Of a stretch of 64,000 bases of DNA, positions 26,996 to 34,832 are shown piece after piece; the first letter of the stretch is position 1; each line of letters opens with the position of its first letter. The position numbers and the translations under genes are program-made. The stretch comes from Mesorhizobium kowhaii (GTDB taxonomy: Bacteria > Pseudomonadota > Alphaproteobacteria > Rhizobiales > Rhizobiaceae): assembly GCF_003253745.1 (NCBI RefSeq), contig NZ_MZXV01000040.1, positions 1-64,000 of the forward strand. Reading direction: 5' to 3'. The notes under the pieces were generated by a model, which saw only the letters and a program-made list of their open reading frames with translations, did not search any database and had not been told where the DNA came from.

Positions 26996-28276
26996 TCAGA
27001 CCTTGGCAAGCGCCTGTTCGAGGTCGGCGACGATGTCGTTGACGTCCTCGATGCCGATGGAAAGCCGCACCGTGTCCGGACCGGCTCCGGCCTTGACCTT
27101 CTGCTCGTCGGAAAGCTGGCGGTGCGTGGTCGAGGCCGGGTGGATAACCAGCGACTTGGTGTCACCGACATTGGCCAGGTGCGAGAACAGTTCGAGCGCC
27201 TCGACGAACTTGACGCCGGCGTCATAGCCGCCTTTGAGGCCGAAGGTGAACACGGCGCCGGCGCCTTGCGGCGAGTATTTTTTCTGCAGCGCGTTGTTCT
27301 TGTCGCTCGGCAGGCCAGGATAGTTCACCGAGGCGACCTTGGGGTGATTGGACAGCCAGGCGGCGACTGTCACGGCATTGTCGCAGTGGCGCTGCATGCG
27401 CAGCGGCAAGGTTTCCAGGCCGGTCAGGATGAGGAAGGCGTTGAACGGCGAGATCGCCGGGCCGAGGTCGCGCAGGCCGAGCACGCGCGCGGCAATGGCG
27501 AAAGCGAAATTGCCGAAGGTTTCGTGCAGGACGAGGCCGCCATACTCAGGACGCGGTTCCGACAGCATCGGGTACTTGCCCGACTTCGACCAGTCGAAGG
27601 TGCCGCAGTCAACGATGGCGCCACCGATCGAATTGCCGTGACCGCCGATGAATTTGGTCAGCGAATGGACGACGATGTCGGCGCCGTGCTCGATTGGGCG
27701 GATCAGGTAGGGCGAGGCAAGCGTGTTGTCGACGATGAGCGGCAGGCCGTGCTTGCGCGCGATGTCGCCGATCTTCTCGATGTCGACAAAGGTGCCGGCC
27801 GGATTGGCCAGGCTCTCGATGAAGATCGCCTTGGTCCTGTCATCGATCTGGCTCTCGAAGGTCGAGATGTCATTGATGTCGGCCCAGCGCACCTCCCAGC
27901 CATAATTCTTGAAGGCATGGCCGAACTGGTTGATCGAACCGCCATAAAGCTTGTTGGCGGCGACGAAATTGTCGCCAGGCTGCATCAGATTGTGGAACAC
28001 AATCACTTGCGCGGCATGGCCGGAGGCGACCGCAAGCGCCGCCGTGCCGCCTTCGAGGGCCGCGATGCGCTCTTCGAGCACTGCCTGCGTCGGGTTCATG
28101 ATGCGGGTGTAGATGTTGCCGAAGGCCTTCAGCCCGAACAGCGAGGCGGCATGATCGGCATCGTCGAAGACGAAGGAGGTCGTCTGGTAGATCGGCGTGG
28201 CGCGGGCGCCGGTGGCCGGGTCGGGCTTGGCGCCGGCATGGACGGCGAGCGTATTGAAACCGGGCGTGCGGGTCAT
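26996..28276 (-). CDS. metY: O-acetylhomoserine sulfhydrylase (aminocarboxypropyltransferase)
   Basis: A 426-residue PLP enzyme of the Cys/Met metabolism family making homocysteine from O-acetylhomoserine and sulfide. ATPIYQTTSFVFDDADHAASLF is the characteristic N-terminus; Lys208 in HSLTKFIGGHG forms the Schiff base; IVDNTLASPYL holds the Asp that contacts the pyridine nitrogen. Length near 426 fits MetY rather than the shorter MetB/MetC. GGGAGG precedes the ATG at 28276. A cupin gene follows, and a CoA-binding protein gene lies upstream on the same strand, an association often seen in Rhizobiales. Confidence 0.93.
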   Translation of the reverse strand: MTRTPGFNTLAVHAGAKPDPATGARATPIYQTTSFVFDDADHAASLFGLKAFGNIYTRIMNPTQAVLEERIAALEGGTAALAVASGHAAQVIVFHNLMQPGDNFVAANKLYGGSINQFGHAFKNYGWEVRWADINDISTFESQIDDRTKAIFIESLANPAGTFVDIEKIGDIARKHGLPLIVDNTLASPYLIRPIEHGADIVVHSLTKFIGGHGNSIGGAIVDCGTFDWSKSGKYPMLSEPRPEYGGLVLHETFGNFAFAIAARVLGLRDLGPAISPFNAFLILTGLETLPLRMQRHCDNAVTVAAWLSNHPKVASVNYPGLPSDKNNALQKKYSPQGAGAVFTFGLKGGYDAGVKFVEALELFSHLANVGDTKSLVIHPASTTHRQLSDEQKVKAGAGPDTVRLSIGIEDVNDIVADLEQALAKV

Positions 28277-28420
28277 AAAAGCCTCCCTTTTTGAAACTCT
28301 TGAAATGGCCGGGCATTCTTGGCGAAGCCCGGGCGCGAATGCAAAGAAGAAAATGCCCTTCGGCGAATGATCTGCGGCCGAAACGCGAGAAAATGCACCG
28401 ACTTACGGAATAATTTGCTT

Positions 28421-28942
28421 CTACTTTTGGCGCACACCAAAACTCTGGAATCCGGGGCGCATCAGCGGCTTTTTCGACGACAAGACGCCGGAATTGACGC
28501 CGGTCCAGCCGATCTCGCCGGACAGCTTGCCATATTCGATCTTCGGGCAGCGGTTCATCACCACCTTGATGCCTGCGGCCTCGGCGCGCGCGGCTTCCTC
28601 GTCATGGCGCACGCCAAGCTGCATCCAGAGGACTTTCGGCAACGGATCGAGCCGCAACACCTCATCGACGATGCCCGGCACGGCTGTCGCCGCGCGAAAA
28701 ACGTCGACCATGTCGATCGGTACGGGAACGTCGGCCAGCCTGGCATAGGTCATCCGGCCGAGGATCTCCTTGCCGGCCTGGCCGGGGTTGATCGGGAACA
28801 CCGAAAATCCCTTGGCTAGCAGATATTTCGCCACGAAATAGCTTGGCCGCACATCATTGGCGGACGCGCCGACCATGGCGATGGTCTTCACCGAATTGAG
28901 GATGCCGGCAATGTAGGTGTTGTCGTAACTATCGTGGTTCAT
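28421..28942 (-). CDS. CoA-binding domain protein (YccU-like)
   Basis: A 173-residue Rossmann-type protein: KTIAMVGASANDVRPSYFVAKYL is the CoA-binding N-terminus, then VFPINPGQAGKEILG and KVLWMQLGVRHDEEAARA, and a Cys-containing VVMNRCPKIEY near the end, as in E. coli YccU. The biochemical role of this family is not settled. ATG 28942 lies inside the end of the upstream GNAT gene (14-base overlap), so it is the last member of a tightly coupled five-gene operon. Confidence 0.87.
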   Translation of the reverse strand: MNHDSYDNTYIAGILNSVKTIAMVGASANDVRPSYFVAKYLLAKGFSVFPINPGQAGKEILGRMTYARLADVPVPIDMVDVFRAATAVPGIVDEVLRLDPLPKVLWMQLGVRHDEEAARAEAAGIKVVMNRCPKIEYGKLSGEIGWTGVNSGVLSSKKPLMRPGFQSFGVRQK

Positions 28943-29693
28943 GCGGCTTCCTGCGGTAGTGATAGCGGTAAAGTTCACGGCTGAATCCAAGCGAAGCATA
29001 GAGCGCACGGCCCGGCGCATTGTCGGCCACCACCTGCAGGCATGCGGCGTGAGCACCTGCCCGTCGCGCCCAGTCGATCAGGCCGCCAACGGTCTTGCGG
29101 CCCAGACCTTGCTGCCTGAACCGGCCGTCGGTTTCAACCGATTCCACCACAAGCAGGCCATCGCGGATGACGCCATAGGCCAAGGCGGCAATTTCGCTGT
29201 CGCGTTCATAGGACACGAACGCCCGATCGCCGTCGATCAGCCCGGTCATCTCGCGAAAGACGCGGCGATCGGCGTCATCATAAGTGCCCATGCGGAACCG
29301 CGCTGCGAGCCAGTCCTCGCCTGGCACCTCGGAAAGCACGACCTGCCCGTCGCGGACTTCCGCGAGGTCACCGATCCCGGCATAGAGATGGATTGTCCCG
29401 CCTTCCAGTTGGTAACCGCGGTGGTCGAGCGCGACTTCGAGCTCGTCGGCGATATCAGGCACCCGGAGCAGCGGCGTCTGGCCATGGCCGACGTAGAAGG
29501 ACTCGGCGGCGTCGATCACCTTCTCAGGCGCGCCGCGCTTGCCACGCAACGGGTTCGCGGAATTGGTGCGCCGGATCCTGCCGCCCGAGCGCCGCAGAAG
29601 CCAGCCGCCCGCGACAGTCTCGACGGCAGCCGGCCAGCCTTCGCGACAGGCCTGCTCGATGCGCCAATTGAGGTCATCGTCGCAGACCGTCAC
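28929..29693 (-). CDS. GNAT-family N-acetyltransferase (254 aa)
   Basis: The C-terminal 130 residues are a GNAT domain with the acetyl-CoA pyrophosphate loop in GRFRQQGLGRKTVGGLIDWA and LYASLGFSRELYRYHY at the end. The N-terminal 120 residues (WRIEQACREGWPAAVETVAGG, GGWLLRRSGG) form an extra domain common to a subgroup of GNATs. Substrate unknown. It overlaps the ATPase gene by 4 bases upstream and the CoA-binding gene by 14 bases downstream. Confidence 0.87.
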   Translation of the reverse strand: MTVCDDDLNWRIEQACREGWPAAVETVAGGWLLRRSGGRIRRTNSANPLRGKRGAPEKVIDAAESFYVGHGQTPLLRVPDIADELEVALDHRGYQLEGGTIHLYAGIGDLAEVRDGQVVLSEVPGEDWLAARFRMGTYDDADRRVFREMTGLIDGDRAFVSYERDSEIAALAYGVIRDGLLVVESVETDGRFRQQGLGRKTVGGLIDWARRAGAHAACLQVVADNAPGRALYASLGFSRELYRYHYRRKPHEPR

Positions 29694-30466
29694 GCGTCAT
29701 CCTCCCTCAGCGCTTCCTCCATAAACGCCTGCGGATCGGTGCAGAAGTCGCGCATCATGCGAAAATGGTCGGTATCGCTGAAATCGGTCGGGTCGAGACC
29801 GAAGCGGCTGATGCGGAACAGCCGCGCGCCGGGGCAAGCCATCAGCAGTGGCGAGTGCGTCGCCATGATGACTTGCGCGGTGCCCGACTGGTCCATCCGC
29901 CGCAGCATTTTGAGCAGCTCGATCTGGCGCGACGGCGAGAGCGCGCTCTCGGGTTCGTCGAGGATGTAGATGCCTTGCCTGCGGCAGCGCTCCTCGAAGA
30001 AGCGGATGAACCCCTCGCCATGCGACCAGGACAGGAAGTCCGGTGGCGCCCCGCCAGATTCCCTAGCTGCCTCGTCGAGGTAACGGGCAACGGAATAGAA
30101 GGATTCGGCGCGGAAGAACCAGCCGGCGGTGACCTTCGGCAGCCAGTGGCAACGAAAACTGTCAGCCAGCGCGGCACCGCTCTTGTCGATGGCACGAGAA
30201 TGGTCGACCGGCCTGTAGCCCTTGCCACCACCGGCTTCGTCGTAACCGGCGAGCGCGCCGATCGCCTCGAGCAGCGTCGATTTGCCGGTGCCGTTCTCGC
30301 CGACGATGATGGTGATCGGCGTGGTGAATTCGAGTTCGAAATCGTGGCCGCGAAACAGCGGCAGGTTCCAGGGGTATTTTTCCCAATCCTCGACCCGCGC
30401 CGGGTCAAGCAGGATGCGCTTGAGGTAGGGTGCCTTGAGCCGCGTCAGCTGCTTGCGATAGGCCAT
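29690..30466 (-). CDS. predicted AAA/ABC-type ATPase (COG3910-like)
   Basis: A 258-residue stand-alone ATPase with Walker A GENGTGKST (about 55-63), a signature-like SWSHGEGF, Walker B IYILDEPESALSP and the H-loop ATHSPLL. It resembles predicted ATPases related to RecF/SMC heads and to the OLD-type family, but has no nuclease domain. Cellular function is unknown for most members. It is embedded in an operon of metabolic genes and overlaps its neighbours at both ends (1 and 4 bases), so it is unlikely to be a defence module by context. Confidence 0.85.
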   Translation of the reverse strand: MAYRKQLTRLKAPYLKRILLDPARVEDWEKYPWNLPLFRGHDFELEFTTPITIIVGENGTGKSTLLEAIGALAGYDEAGGGKGYRPVDHSRAIDKSGAALADSFRCHWLPKVTAGWFFRAESFYSVARYLDEAARESGGAPPDFLSWSHGEGFIRFFEERCRRQGIYILDEPESALSPSRQIELLKMLRRMDQSGTAQVIMATHSPLLMACPGARLFRISRFGLDPTDFSDTDHFRMMRDFCTDPQAFMEEALREDDA

Positions 30467-30906
30467 CAGTCAGGCAGGGAAATCGTGCCGTCTTCCGCGA
30501 TCGGAAAGGCCGGATTGTGCGCCACTTCCCAGACATGCCCGTCGGCATCGGCGAAATAACCGTACCAGCCGCCCCAGAAGGCACGGCCGGCCGGCTTGAC
30601 GATACGTCCGCCGGCCTTCTCGGCCATGGCAAGCACCTCGTCGACTTCGGCATCGGAGCGGGTGTTGTAGGCGAGGTAGACGGCGGATGGCGCCCCGGCA
30701 AAGGCAATGCCGGAATCCTCCTCGGCGCTGGCGCGCGGGAACAGGCCGAGAATGGCGCCGCCCATCTGGAAGAAGGCGACACCGTCGGTGATGCGGGCAT
30801 GACGGGTCAGGCCCATCGCCTCGTAGAAGCGCACGGCGCGGTCGAGATCGTCGGTCGCGATGGTGACGATGGAGATGCGCGGTTCCACGACTACTCGTCC
30901 GTCCAT
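30466..30906 (-). CDS. VOC (glyoxalase/bleomycin-resistance fold) protein
   Basis: A 146-residue vicinal-oxygen-chelate protein with two beta-alpha-beta-beta-beta modules: ISIVTIATDDLDRAVRFYEAMGL and later SDAEVDEVLAMAEKAGG, then GYFADADGHVWEVAHNP carrying the C-terminal metal-ligand Glu. The fold covers glyoxalases, dioxygenases and epimerases; the reaction is not predictable. Its start overlaps the enoyl-CoA hydratase gene by 16 bases and its stop touches the ATPase start. Confidence 0.87.
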   Translation of the reverse strand: MDGRVVVEPRISIVTIATDDLDRAVRFYEAMGLTRHARITDGVAFFQMGGAILGLFPRASAEEDSGIAFAGAPSAVYLAYNTRSDAEVDEVLAMAEKAGGRIVKPAGRAFWGGWYGYFADADGHVWEVAHNPAFPIAEDGTISLPD

Positions 30907-31712
30907 TCCGGCTTGCGCTTGCCGATGAAGGCGCCAATGCCCTCCTCCGCGTCACGCGCCAGCATGTTCTCGACCATGATCCGGCCGGTATAAGCATAGG
31001 CGTCGGCCAGTCCCATCTCGGCCTGCGCGTAAAACGCTTCCTTGCCGGTCTTGATCACCAAAGATGATTTGGAAGCAATGGTTTGCGCGTATTTGGTGAC
31101 AATCTGATTCAGATATTCGCGTGGCACGACGCGGTTGACCAGGCCGAACTCCTTGGCGGTTGCCGCATCGATCGTCTCGCCGGTCAACAGCATTTCCATC
31201 GCATGCTTGCGCGAGACGTTGCGCGACAACGCCACCATCGGCGTCGAGCAGAACAGACCGATGTTGACGCCTGGCGTGCAGAAGGTCGCTTCATGCGACG
31301 CGATCGCCAGATCGCAGCTGGCGACGAGTTGCAGCCCGGCGGCGGTGGCCAGGCCGTCGACTTCGGCAATCACCGGCAGGGGATGACGCACGATCGCCTG
31401 CATCAGCGTGGCGCAAGCCGCAAAGGTCTCTGCGAAGAAGGCCTTGCCACGATCGGCGTCGGCGCGCCGCGCCGTCATTTCCTTGAGATCGTGGCCAGCG
31501 CAAAACACCTTGCCGGCCGCCGACAGTACAATGACGCGAACCGCCTTGTCGGTCTTGGCACGCTCGAGTTCAGTCGTCAGCGCCGCCATCGCCGCCAGCG
31601 ACAAGGCGTTGGCGGGCGGATTGGCGAGCGTGAGGCGCAGCACGCCCTTGTCCAGTTGTACGACAACCGGACCGTCAACGGCGGCAGGCTTGATGGCAAG
31701 GATTTCAGCCAT
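30891..31712 (-). CDS. enoyl-CoA hydratase/isomerase family protein
   Basis: A 273-residue crotonase-fold enzyme. The first oxyanion-hole segment is VFCAGHDLKEM and the second LPVIAEVDGLATAAGLQLVASC. The Glu normally used as acid/base is replaced around CTPGVNIGLFCST, as in the ECHDC3/PaaG-related group, so it may not be a standard hydratase. ATG 31712 with GGAGA upstream gives the family length; earlier starts are unlikely. First gene of a five-gene overlapping operon on the minus strand. Confidence 0.88.
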   Translation of the reverse strand: MAEILAIKPAAVDGPVVVQLDKGVLRLTLANPPANALSLAAMAALTTELERAKTDKAVRVIVLSAAGKVFCAGHDLKEMTARRADADRGKAFFAETFAACATLMQAIVRHPLPVIAEVDGLATAAGLQLVASCDLAIASHEATFCTPGVNIGLFCSTPMVALSRNVSRKHAMEMLLTGETIDAATAKEFGLVNRVVPREYLNQIVTKYAQTIASKSSLVIKTGKEAFYAQAEMGLADAYAYTGRIMVENMLARDAEEGIGAFIGKRKPEWTDE

Positions 31713-31930
31713 GGTCGTTTCTCCGCGATTCTGGATCATGGTTGGATGCTTCAATCTTCAATCTAGTATGCCATCACGCTTCGTCCAACACCCTCAAACA
31801 GATTGCTGGCACAAGCGACAAGGCTGCCCTGCATTTGTCCCGATGGCTTAGGATTGTCATCAATGACGGCTGACCGGTGTTGCCAGAATACCCAGCCGCG
31901 TTCAAACAGGCGCACACAATGGAGACCGCC

Positions 31931-32377
31931 ATGCCCGCCCAGAGCAATCTCAAGCCGGTGCTGACGGCGGCGGAAGTCAATGCGCTGATGGCAACCGTCT
32001 ATCCCCAGCTCAACGACCAGTTCAAACATTACGAGGCGATCGACGTGTTTCCGGGCGGTTGCATTGTGCGGCTCAATGCCGACGAGCGGCACCTGCGTCC
32101 CGGCGGCACCGTATCCGGTCCGTCACTGTTCACGCTGGCCGATATCGGTGGCTATGTCTGCGTGCTCTCCCATGCCGGGCCAGACGCGCTTTCCGTTACC
32201 GTCAATCTCGACATCAACTTCGTTCGCAAGGCCGAGGCCGGGCCGATCGACGGCCATTGCCGCATCCTGAAGCTCGGAAAGAGCCTGATGGTGTTCGACA
32301 TCGACATCGTCGCCGGCCGGGACGGACACACTGTGGCACACGCCACCGGCACCTATTCGATCCCGCCGAAGCGGTAG
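31931..32377 (+). CDS. PaaI-type hotdog-fold thioesterase
   Basis: About 148 residues of the hotdog fold: NDQFKHYEAIDVFPGGCIVRL, then HLRPGGTVSGPSLFTLADIGGYVC, the segment that supplies the general base Asp, and VTVNLDINFVRKAEAG. Such enzymes hydrolyse acyl-CoA thioesters. ATG 31931 has GGAG upstream; two earlier ATGs (31877 and 31919) are in frame. It is divergent from the enoyl-CoA hydratase operon, which fits a shared role in acyl-CoA turnover. Confidence 0.85.
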   Translation: MPAQSNLKPVLTAAEVNALMATVYPQLNDQFKHYEAIDVFPGGCIVRLNADERHLRPGGTVSGPSLFTLADIGGYVCVLSHAGPDALSVTVNLDINFVRKAEAGPIDGHCRILKLGKSLMVFDIDIVAGRDGHTVAHATGTYSIPPKR

Positions 32378-32428
32378 ACGAATTCCTCTCGCCAATGTTT
32401 CCCAACGCAGGACCATCTGCGTCTGCTG

Positions 32429-33013
32429 CTATGCGTCTGCCGACAGCCCCAGGATTCGTAGCACCGTCTCGCGAATGAGGCGGCGCAAGTTTGCAGGTTT
32501 ATCAAGATGGCTGGCGACCAGCAGTCCGTCGTTGGCAACAGTCAGGACATCGGCCGTGGTTTCGGGGTCCAGGCACCCGTCGGCTTCAAGCAGACCGAGC
32601 AGGAGGTCTCGCTTCCATTGCCTATGCTCGTCAATCGCCTGCCGTACTGGATGGCTCGGCTCAGGATATTCGGCGGCAGCATTCAGAAACGGGCAGCCGC
32701 GGTAGCCAGGCTGAGCGGCGGCGTCCGCAACGAGATCAAAAATAGCCAGGATCGAATCCCGCGCCGATCGCTCGCTGATCTTATCGATCATGGCCCTCCC
32801 TTGCCGGCTTTGGCCCTGAATGTAGGCGCGGACGAGTTCGTCCTTGGCCGGAAAGTACTTGTAGAAAGTGGCCTTGGCCACGCCCGCCTCGGCGATGATC
32901 CGGTCGATGCCGACCGCGTGCACGCCCTCGGCATAGAACAGGTTCGTGGCGGTATCGAGTATGCGGTTGCGCGCAGCACTCTCCCGGCCGATGTCAGTAG
33001 CGTGGTCCACCAT
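32429..33013 (-). CDS. TetR-family transcriptional repressor
   Basis: A 194-residue regulator: helix-turn-helix at about 17-60 (ARNRILDTATNLFYAEGV, then GIDRIIAEAGVAKATFYKYFPAKDEL), followed by an all-helical ligand domain with PGYRGCPFLNAAAEYP, a pattern found in YxaF/LmrA-like TetR proteins. It should repress itself and the divergent SRPBCC gene by binding the 33-bp palindrome at 33051-33083, which lies 38 bases upstream of its start. Inducer unknown. Confidence 0.92.
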   Translation of the reverse strand: MVDHATDIGRESAARNRILDTATNLFYAEGVHAVGIDRIIAEAGVAKATFYKYFPAKDELVRAYIQGQSRQGRAMIDKISERSARDSILAIFDLVADAAAQPGYRGCPFLNAAAEYPEPSHPVRQAIDEHRQWKRDLLLGLLEADGCLDPETTADVLTVANDGLLVASHLDKPANLRRLIRETVLRILGLSADA

Positions 33014-33050
33014 ATCGAATACCCTTTGACGTCAACCCTTTTCCGCCATA

Positions 33051-33083
33051 CAGACAGATTTGTCTAGTAGACAAATCTGTCTG
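33051..33083. promoter_or_regulatory. 33-bp perfect palindrome, TetR operator
   Basis: CAGACAGATTTGTCT (33051-33065) and AGACAAATCTGTCTG (33069-33083) are exact reverse complements with a 3-base centre. Each arm is itself a near-palindrome (AGACA...TGTCT), so two repressor dimers could sit side by side. It is centred in the divergent gap between the TetR and SRPBCC genes. Confidence 0.85.
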
Positions 33084-33104
33084 CTCTTGAACGAGAGGTG
33101 CCAA

Positions 33105-33506
33105 ATGGGATCAGTTATCAGGGAAATGATAGTCGACGCATCGCCGGAGAAGGTCTGGCACACCGTAGGCAACTTCGCCGAGGGGCCGCGACTAACGACG
33201 CCAGATATTTTCGTGGACTGCCGGTTGATCGAGCCCGACTTGAGGCAAATGACCTTCGCCGACGGCAAGATCGTGCGGGAGAGGCTCATCGCCCGCGACG
33301 AACCGGCGCGCCGCATCGTCTGGGCGTGGCAAGGGGAAGAGGTAAAGCACGACAACACCTCGATGCAGGTCTTTGCCGAGAGTAATGGACGCAGCCGGCT
33401 GGTATGGATTCATGACACATCGCCGGACGACCTTTGCGACTGGCTTGCCGTCGCGATGGACCAGCTTGCGCCCGAGATACGCCGCTCGCTCGAAAGAGCC
33501 AACTGA
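33105..33506 (+). CDS. SRPBCC-fold protein (polyketide cyclase/START-like)
   Basis: A 133-residue member of the SRPBCC superfamily: VIREMIVDASPEKVWHTVGNF is the classic first strand and helix, followed by IVWAWQGEEVKHDNTSMQVF and SRLVWIHDTSPDD, and a long C-terminal helix. The fold binds hydrophobic ligands in a deep pocket. ATG 33105 lies behind GAGAGG. It is divergently controlled with the TetR repressor, so it probably responds to the same inducer. Confidence 0.85.
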   Translation: MGSVIREMIVDASPEKVWHTVGNFAEGPRLTTPDIFVDCRLIEPDLRQMTFADGKIVRERLIARDEPARRIVWAWQGEEVKHDNTSMQVFAESNGRSRLVWIHDTSPDDLCDWLAVAMDQLAPEIRRSLERAN

Positions 33507-33559
33507 AGACCCCAGCCGGCCAAGGGACGTTCCGGCCATGCCCCGGAACATCCATTCTT

Positions 33560-33577
33560 GAGGTATTATAATACCTC
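33560..33577. promoter_or_regulatory. 18-bp perfect palindrome
   Basis: GAGGTATTATAATACCTC reads identically on both strands with no spacer. It lies between the SRPBCC gene and the ribosomal promoter, 56 bases before the -35 box. It could be a regulator site; no binder can be named. Confidence 0.45.
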
Positions 33578-33633
33578 ACTACTAACCCATTGTTTTTGCC
33601 TGATCTTTTTGGAATATTCTAGAAACTGCGGAC

Positions 33634-33663
33634 TTGACGTGCCCCCTCACCCTCGCCTATAAG
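33634..33663 (+). promoter_or_regulatory. housekeeping-type promoter of rplM-rpsI
   Basis: TTGACG (33634-33639) and TATAAG (33658-33663) with 18-base spacing, about 125 bases before the rplM start. Both boxes are close to the housekeeping sigma consensus, as expected for ribosomal genes. The leader contains no obvious riboswitch fold. Confidence 0.65.
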
Positions 33664-33787
33664 CCCTCACGAAGCAGCGGCCCGCAAAGGCCGCCGTTTT
33701 GTTATTGGCGGCGAGCAAGCGCTTTTCGCCAATCCAAGCAACAAGAAACGCCTTCCGTTGTGAAGGTCCGAACCGAAAGCAGAAAAC

Positions 33788-34252
33788 ATGACAACCTTTT
33801 CGCAGAAGCCTGCGGATGTGGTGAAGAAGTGGATCCTGATCGACGCCGAGGGTCTCGTCGTCGGCCGTCTCGCCACTGTCATCGCCAATCATCTTCGCGG
33901 CAAGCACAAGCCGACCTTCACCCCGCATGTCGACGACGGCGACAACGTCATCGTGATCAATGCCGACAAGGTGGTGTTCACCGGCAAGAAGTTCACCGAC
34001 AAGGTCTATTACTGGCACACCGGCCACCCCGGCGGCATCAAGGAGCGCACCGCGCGCCAGCTGCTCGAGGGTCGTTTCCCCGAGCGTGTCGTCGAGAAGG
34101 CCGTCGAGCGCATGGTGCCGCGTGGCCCGCTCGGCCGTCGCCAGATGAAGAACCTGCGCGTCTATGCAGGTGCAGAGCATCCGCATGTCGCCCAGCAGCC
34201 CGAGATTCTCGACGTGGCCGCGCTGAATTCCAAGAACAAGAAGGTCGCATAA
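33788..34252 (+). CDS. rplM: 50S ribosomal protein L13
   Basis: A 154-residue L13: KKWILIDAEGLVVGRLATVIANHLRG is cut into the usual first strand and helix, followed by VVFTGKKFTDKVYYWHTGHPGG and VPRGPLGRRQMKNLRVYAG, the most conserved rRNA-binding patch. It is an early assembly protein of the large subunit. It starts 126 bases after the -10 box and its stop is 1 base from the rpsI start. Confidence 0.98.
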   Translation: MTTFSQKPADVVKKWILIDAEGLVVGRLATVIANHLRGKHKPTFTPHVDDGDNVIVINADKVVFTGKKFTDKVYYWHTGHPGGIKERTARQLLEGRFPERVVEKAVERMVPRGPLGRRQMKNLRVYAGAEHPHVAQQPEILDVAALNSKNKKVA

Positions 34253-34253
34253 G

Positions 34254-34736
34254 ATGGCTGAGCTTTCCTCGCTCGCAGAACTGGGCGCCGCCACCGGCAA
34301 CACCAACACCCAGCCGGCAGCCCCCGTCCACGTCCAGAAGCTCGACAAGTCGGGCCGCGCCTATGCCACCGGCAAGCGCAAGAACGCCATCGCGCGTGTC
34401 TGGGTGAAGCCGGGTTCCGGCAAGATCGTCGTCAACGACAAGGAATTCGCGACCTATTTCGCGCGTCCGGTCCTGCAGATGATCCTCAACCAGCCGATCA
34501 TCGCCGCCAACCGTTCGGGCCAGTACGACATCGTCGCCACCGTCATCGGCGGCGGCCTCTCGGGCCAGGCCGGCGCGGTGCGTCATGGCATCTCCAAGGC
34601 GCTGACCTATTACGAGCCGACGCTGCGCGCCGTGCTCAAGAAGGGTGGCTTCCTGACCCGCGACAGCCGCGTCGTCGAGCGCAAGAAGTACGGCAAGGCG
34701 AAGGCCCGCCGCTCGTTCCAGTTCTCGAAGCGCTAA
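34254..34736 (+). CDS. rpsI: 30S ribosomal protein S9
   Basis: A 160-residue S9 with an alpha-proteobacterial N-terminal extension of about 30 residues before YATGKRKNAIARVWVKPG. GGGLSGQAGAVRHGISKAL follows, and the C-terminal tail DSRVVERKKYGKAKARRSFQ ends in KR, the residues that reach the P-site tRNA. Translationally coupled to rplM and followed by a strong terminator. Confidence 0.98.
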   Translation: MAELSSLAELGAATGNTNTQPAAPVHVQKLDKSGRAYATGKRKNAIARVWVKPGSGKIVVNDKEFATYFARPVLQMILNQPIIAANRSGQYDIVATVIGGGLSGQAGAVRHGISKALTYYEPTLRAVLKKGGFLTRDSRVVERKKYGKAKARRSFQFSKR

Positions 34737-34760
34737 GCGCACCGCAGCTTCAGACAATCA

Positions 34761-34788
34761 AAAGGCCGCCTCCGGGCGGCCTTTTTCT
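34761..34788 (+). terminator. rplM-rpsI terminator
   Basis: AAAGGCCGCC and GGGCGGCCTTT form a GC-rich stem with a small CTCC-type loop, followed by TTCTTTT. Textbook rho-independent terminator 25 bases after rpsI. Confidence 0.9.
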
Positions 34789-34832
34789 TTTGGGGTGACG
34801 GCGCCGGCGCAGTTCATGCCTGGCGCCAGGTC

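Noticed and set aside
26792..28294. 500-codon frame antisense to metY and the cupin
   Set aside because: Both minus-strand genes have clear motifs and ribosome sites; the plus frame is a shadow.
29690..30466. Stand-alone ATPase considered as an anti-phage defence component
   Set aside because: No nuclease, toxin or reverse transcriptase partner; the gene overlaps metabolic genes on both sides, and the family is widespread as a housekeeping-type ATPase.
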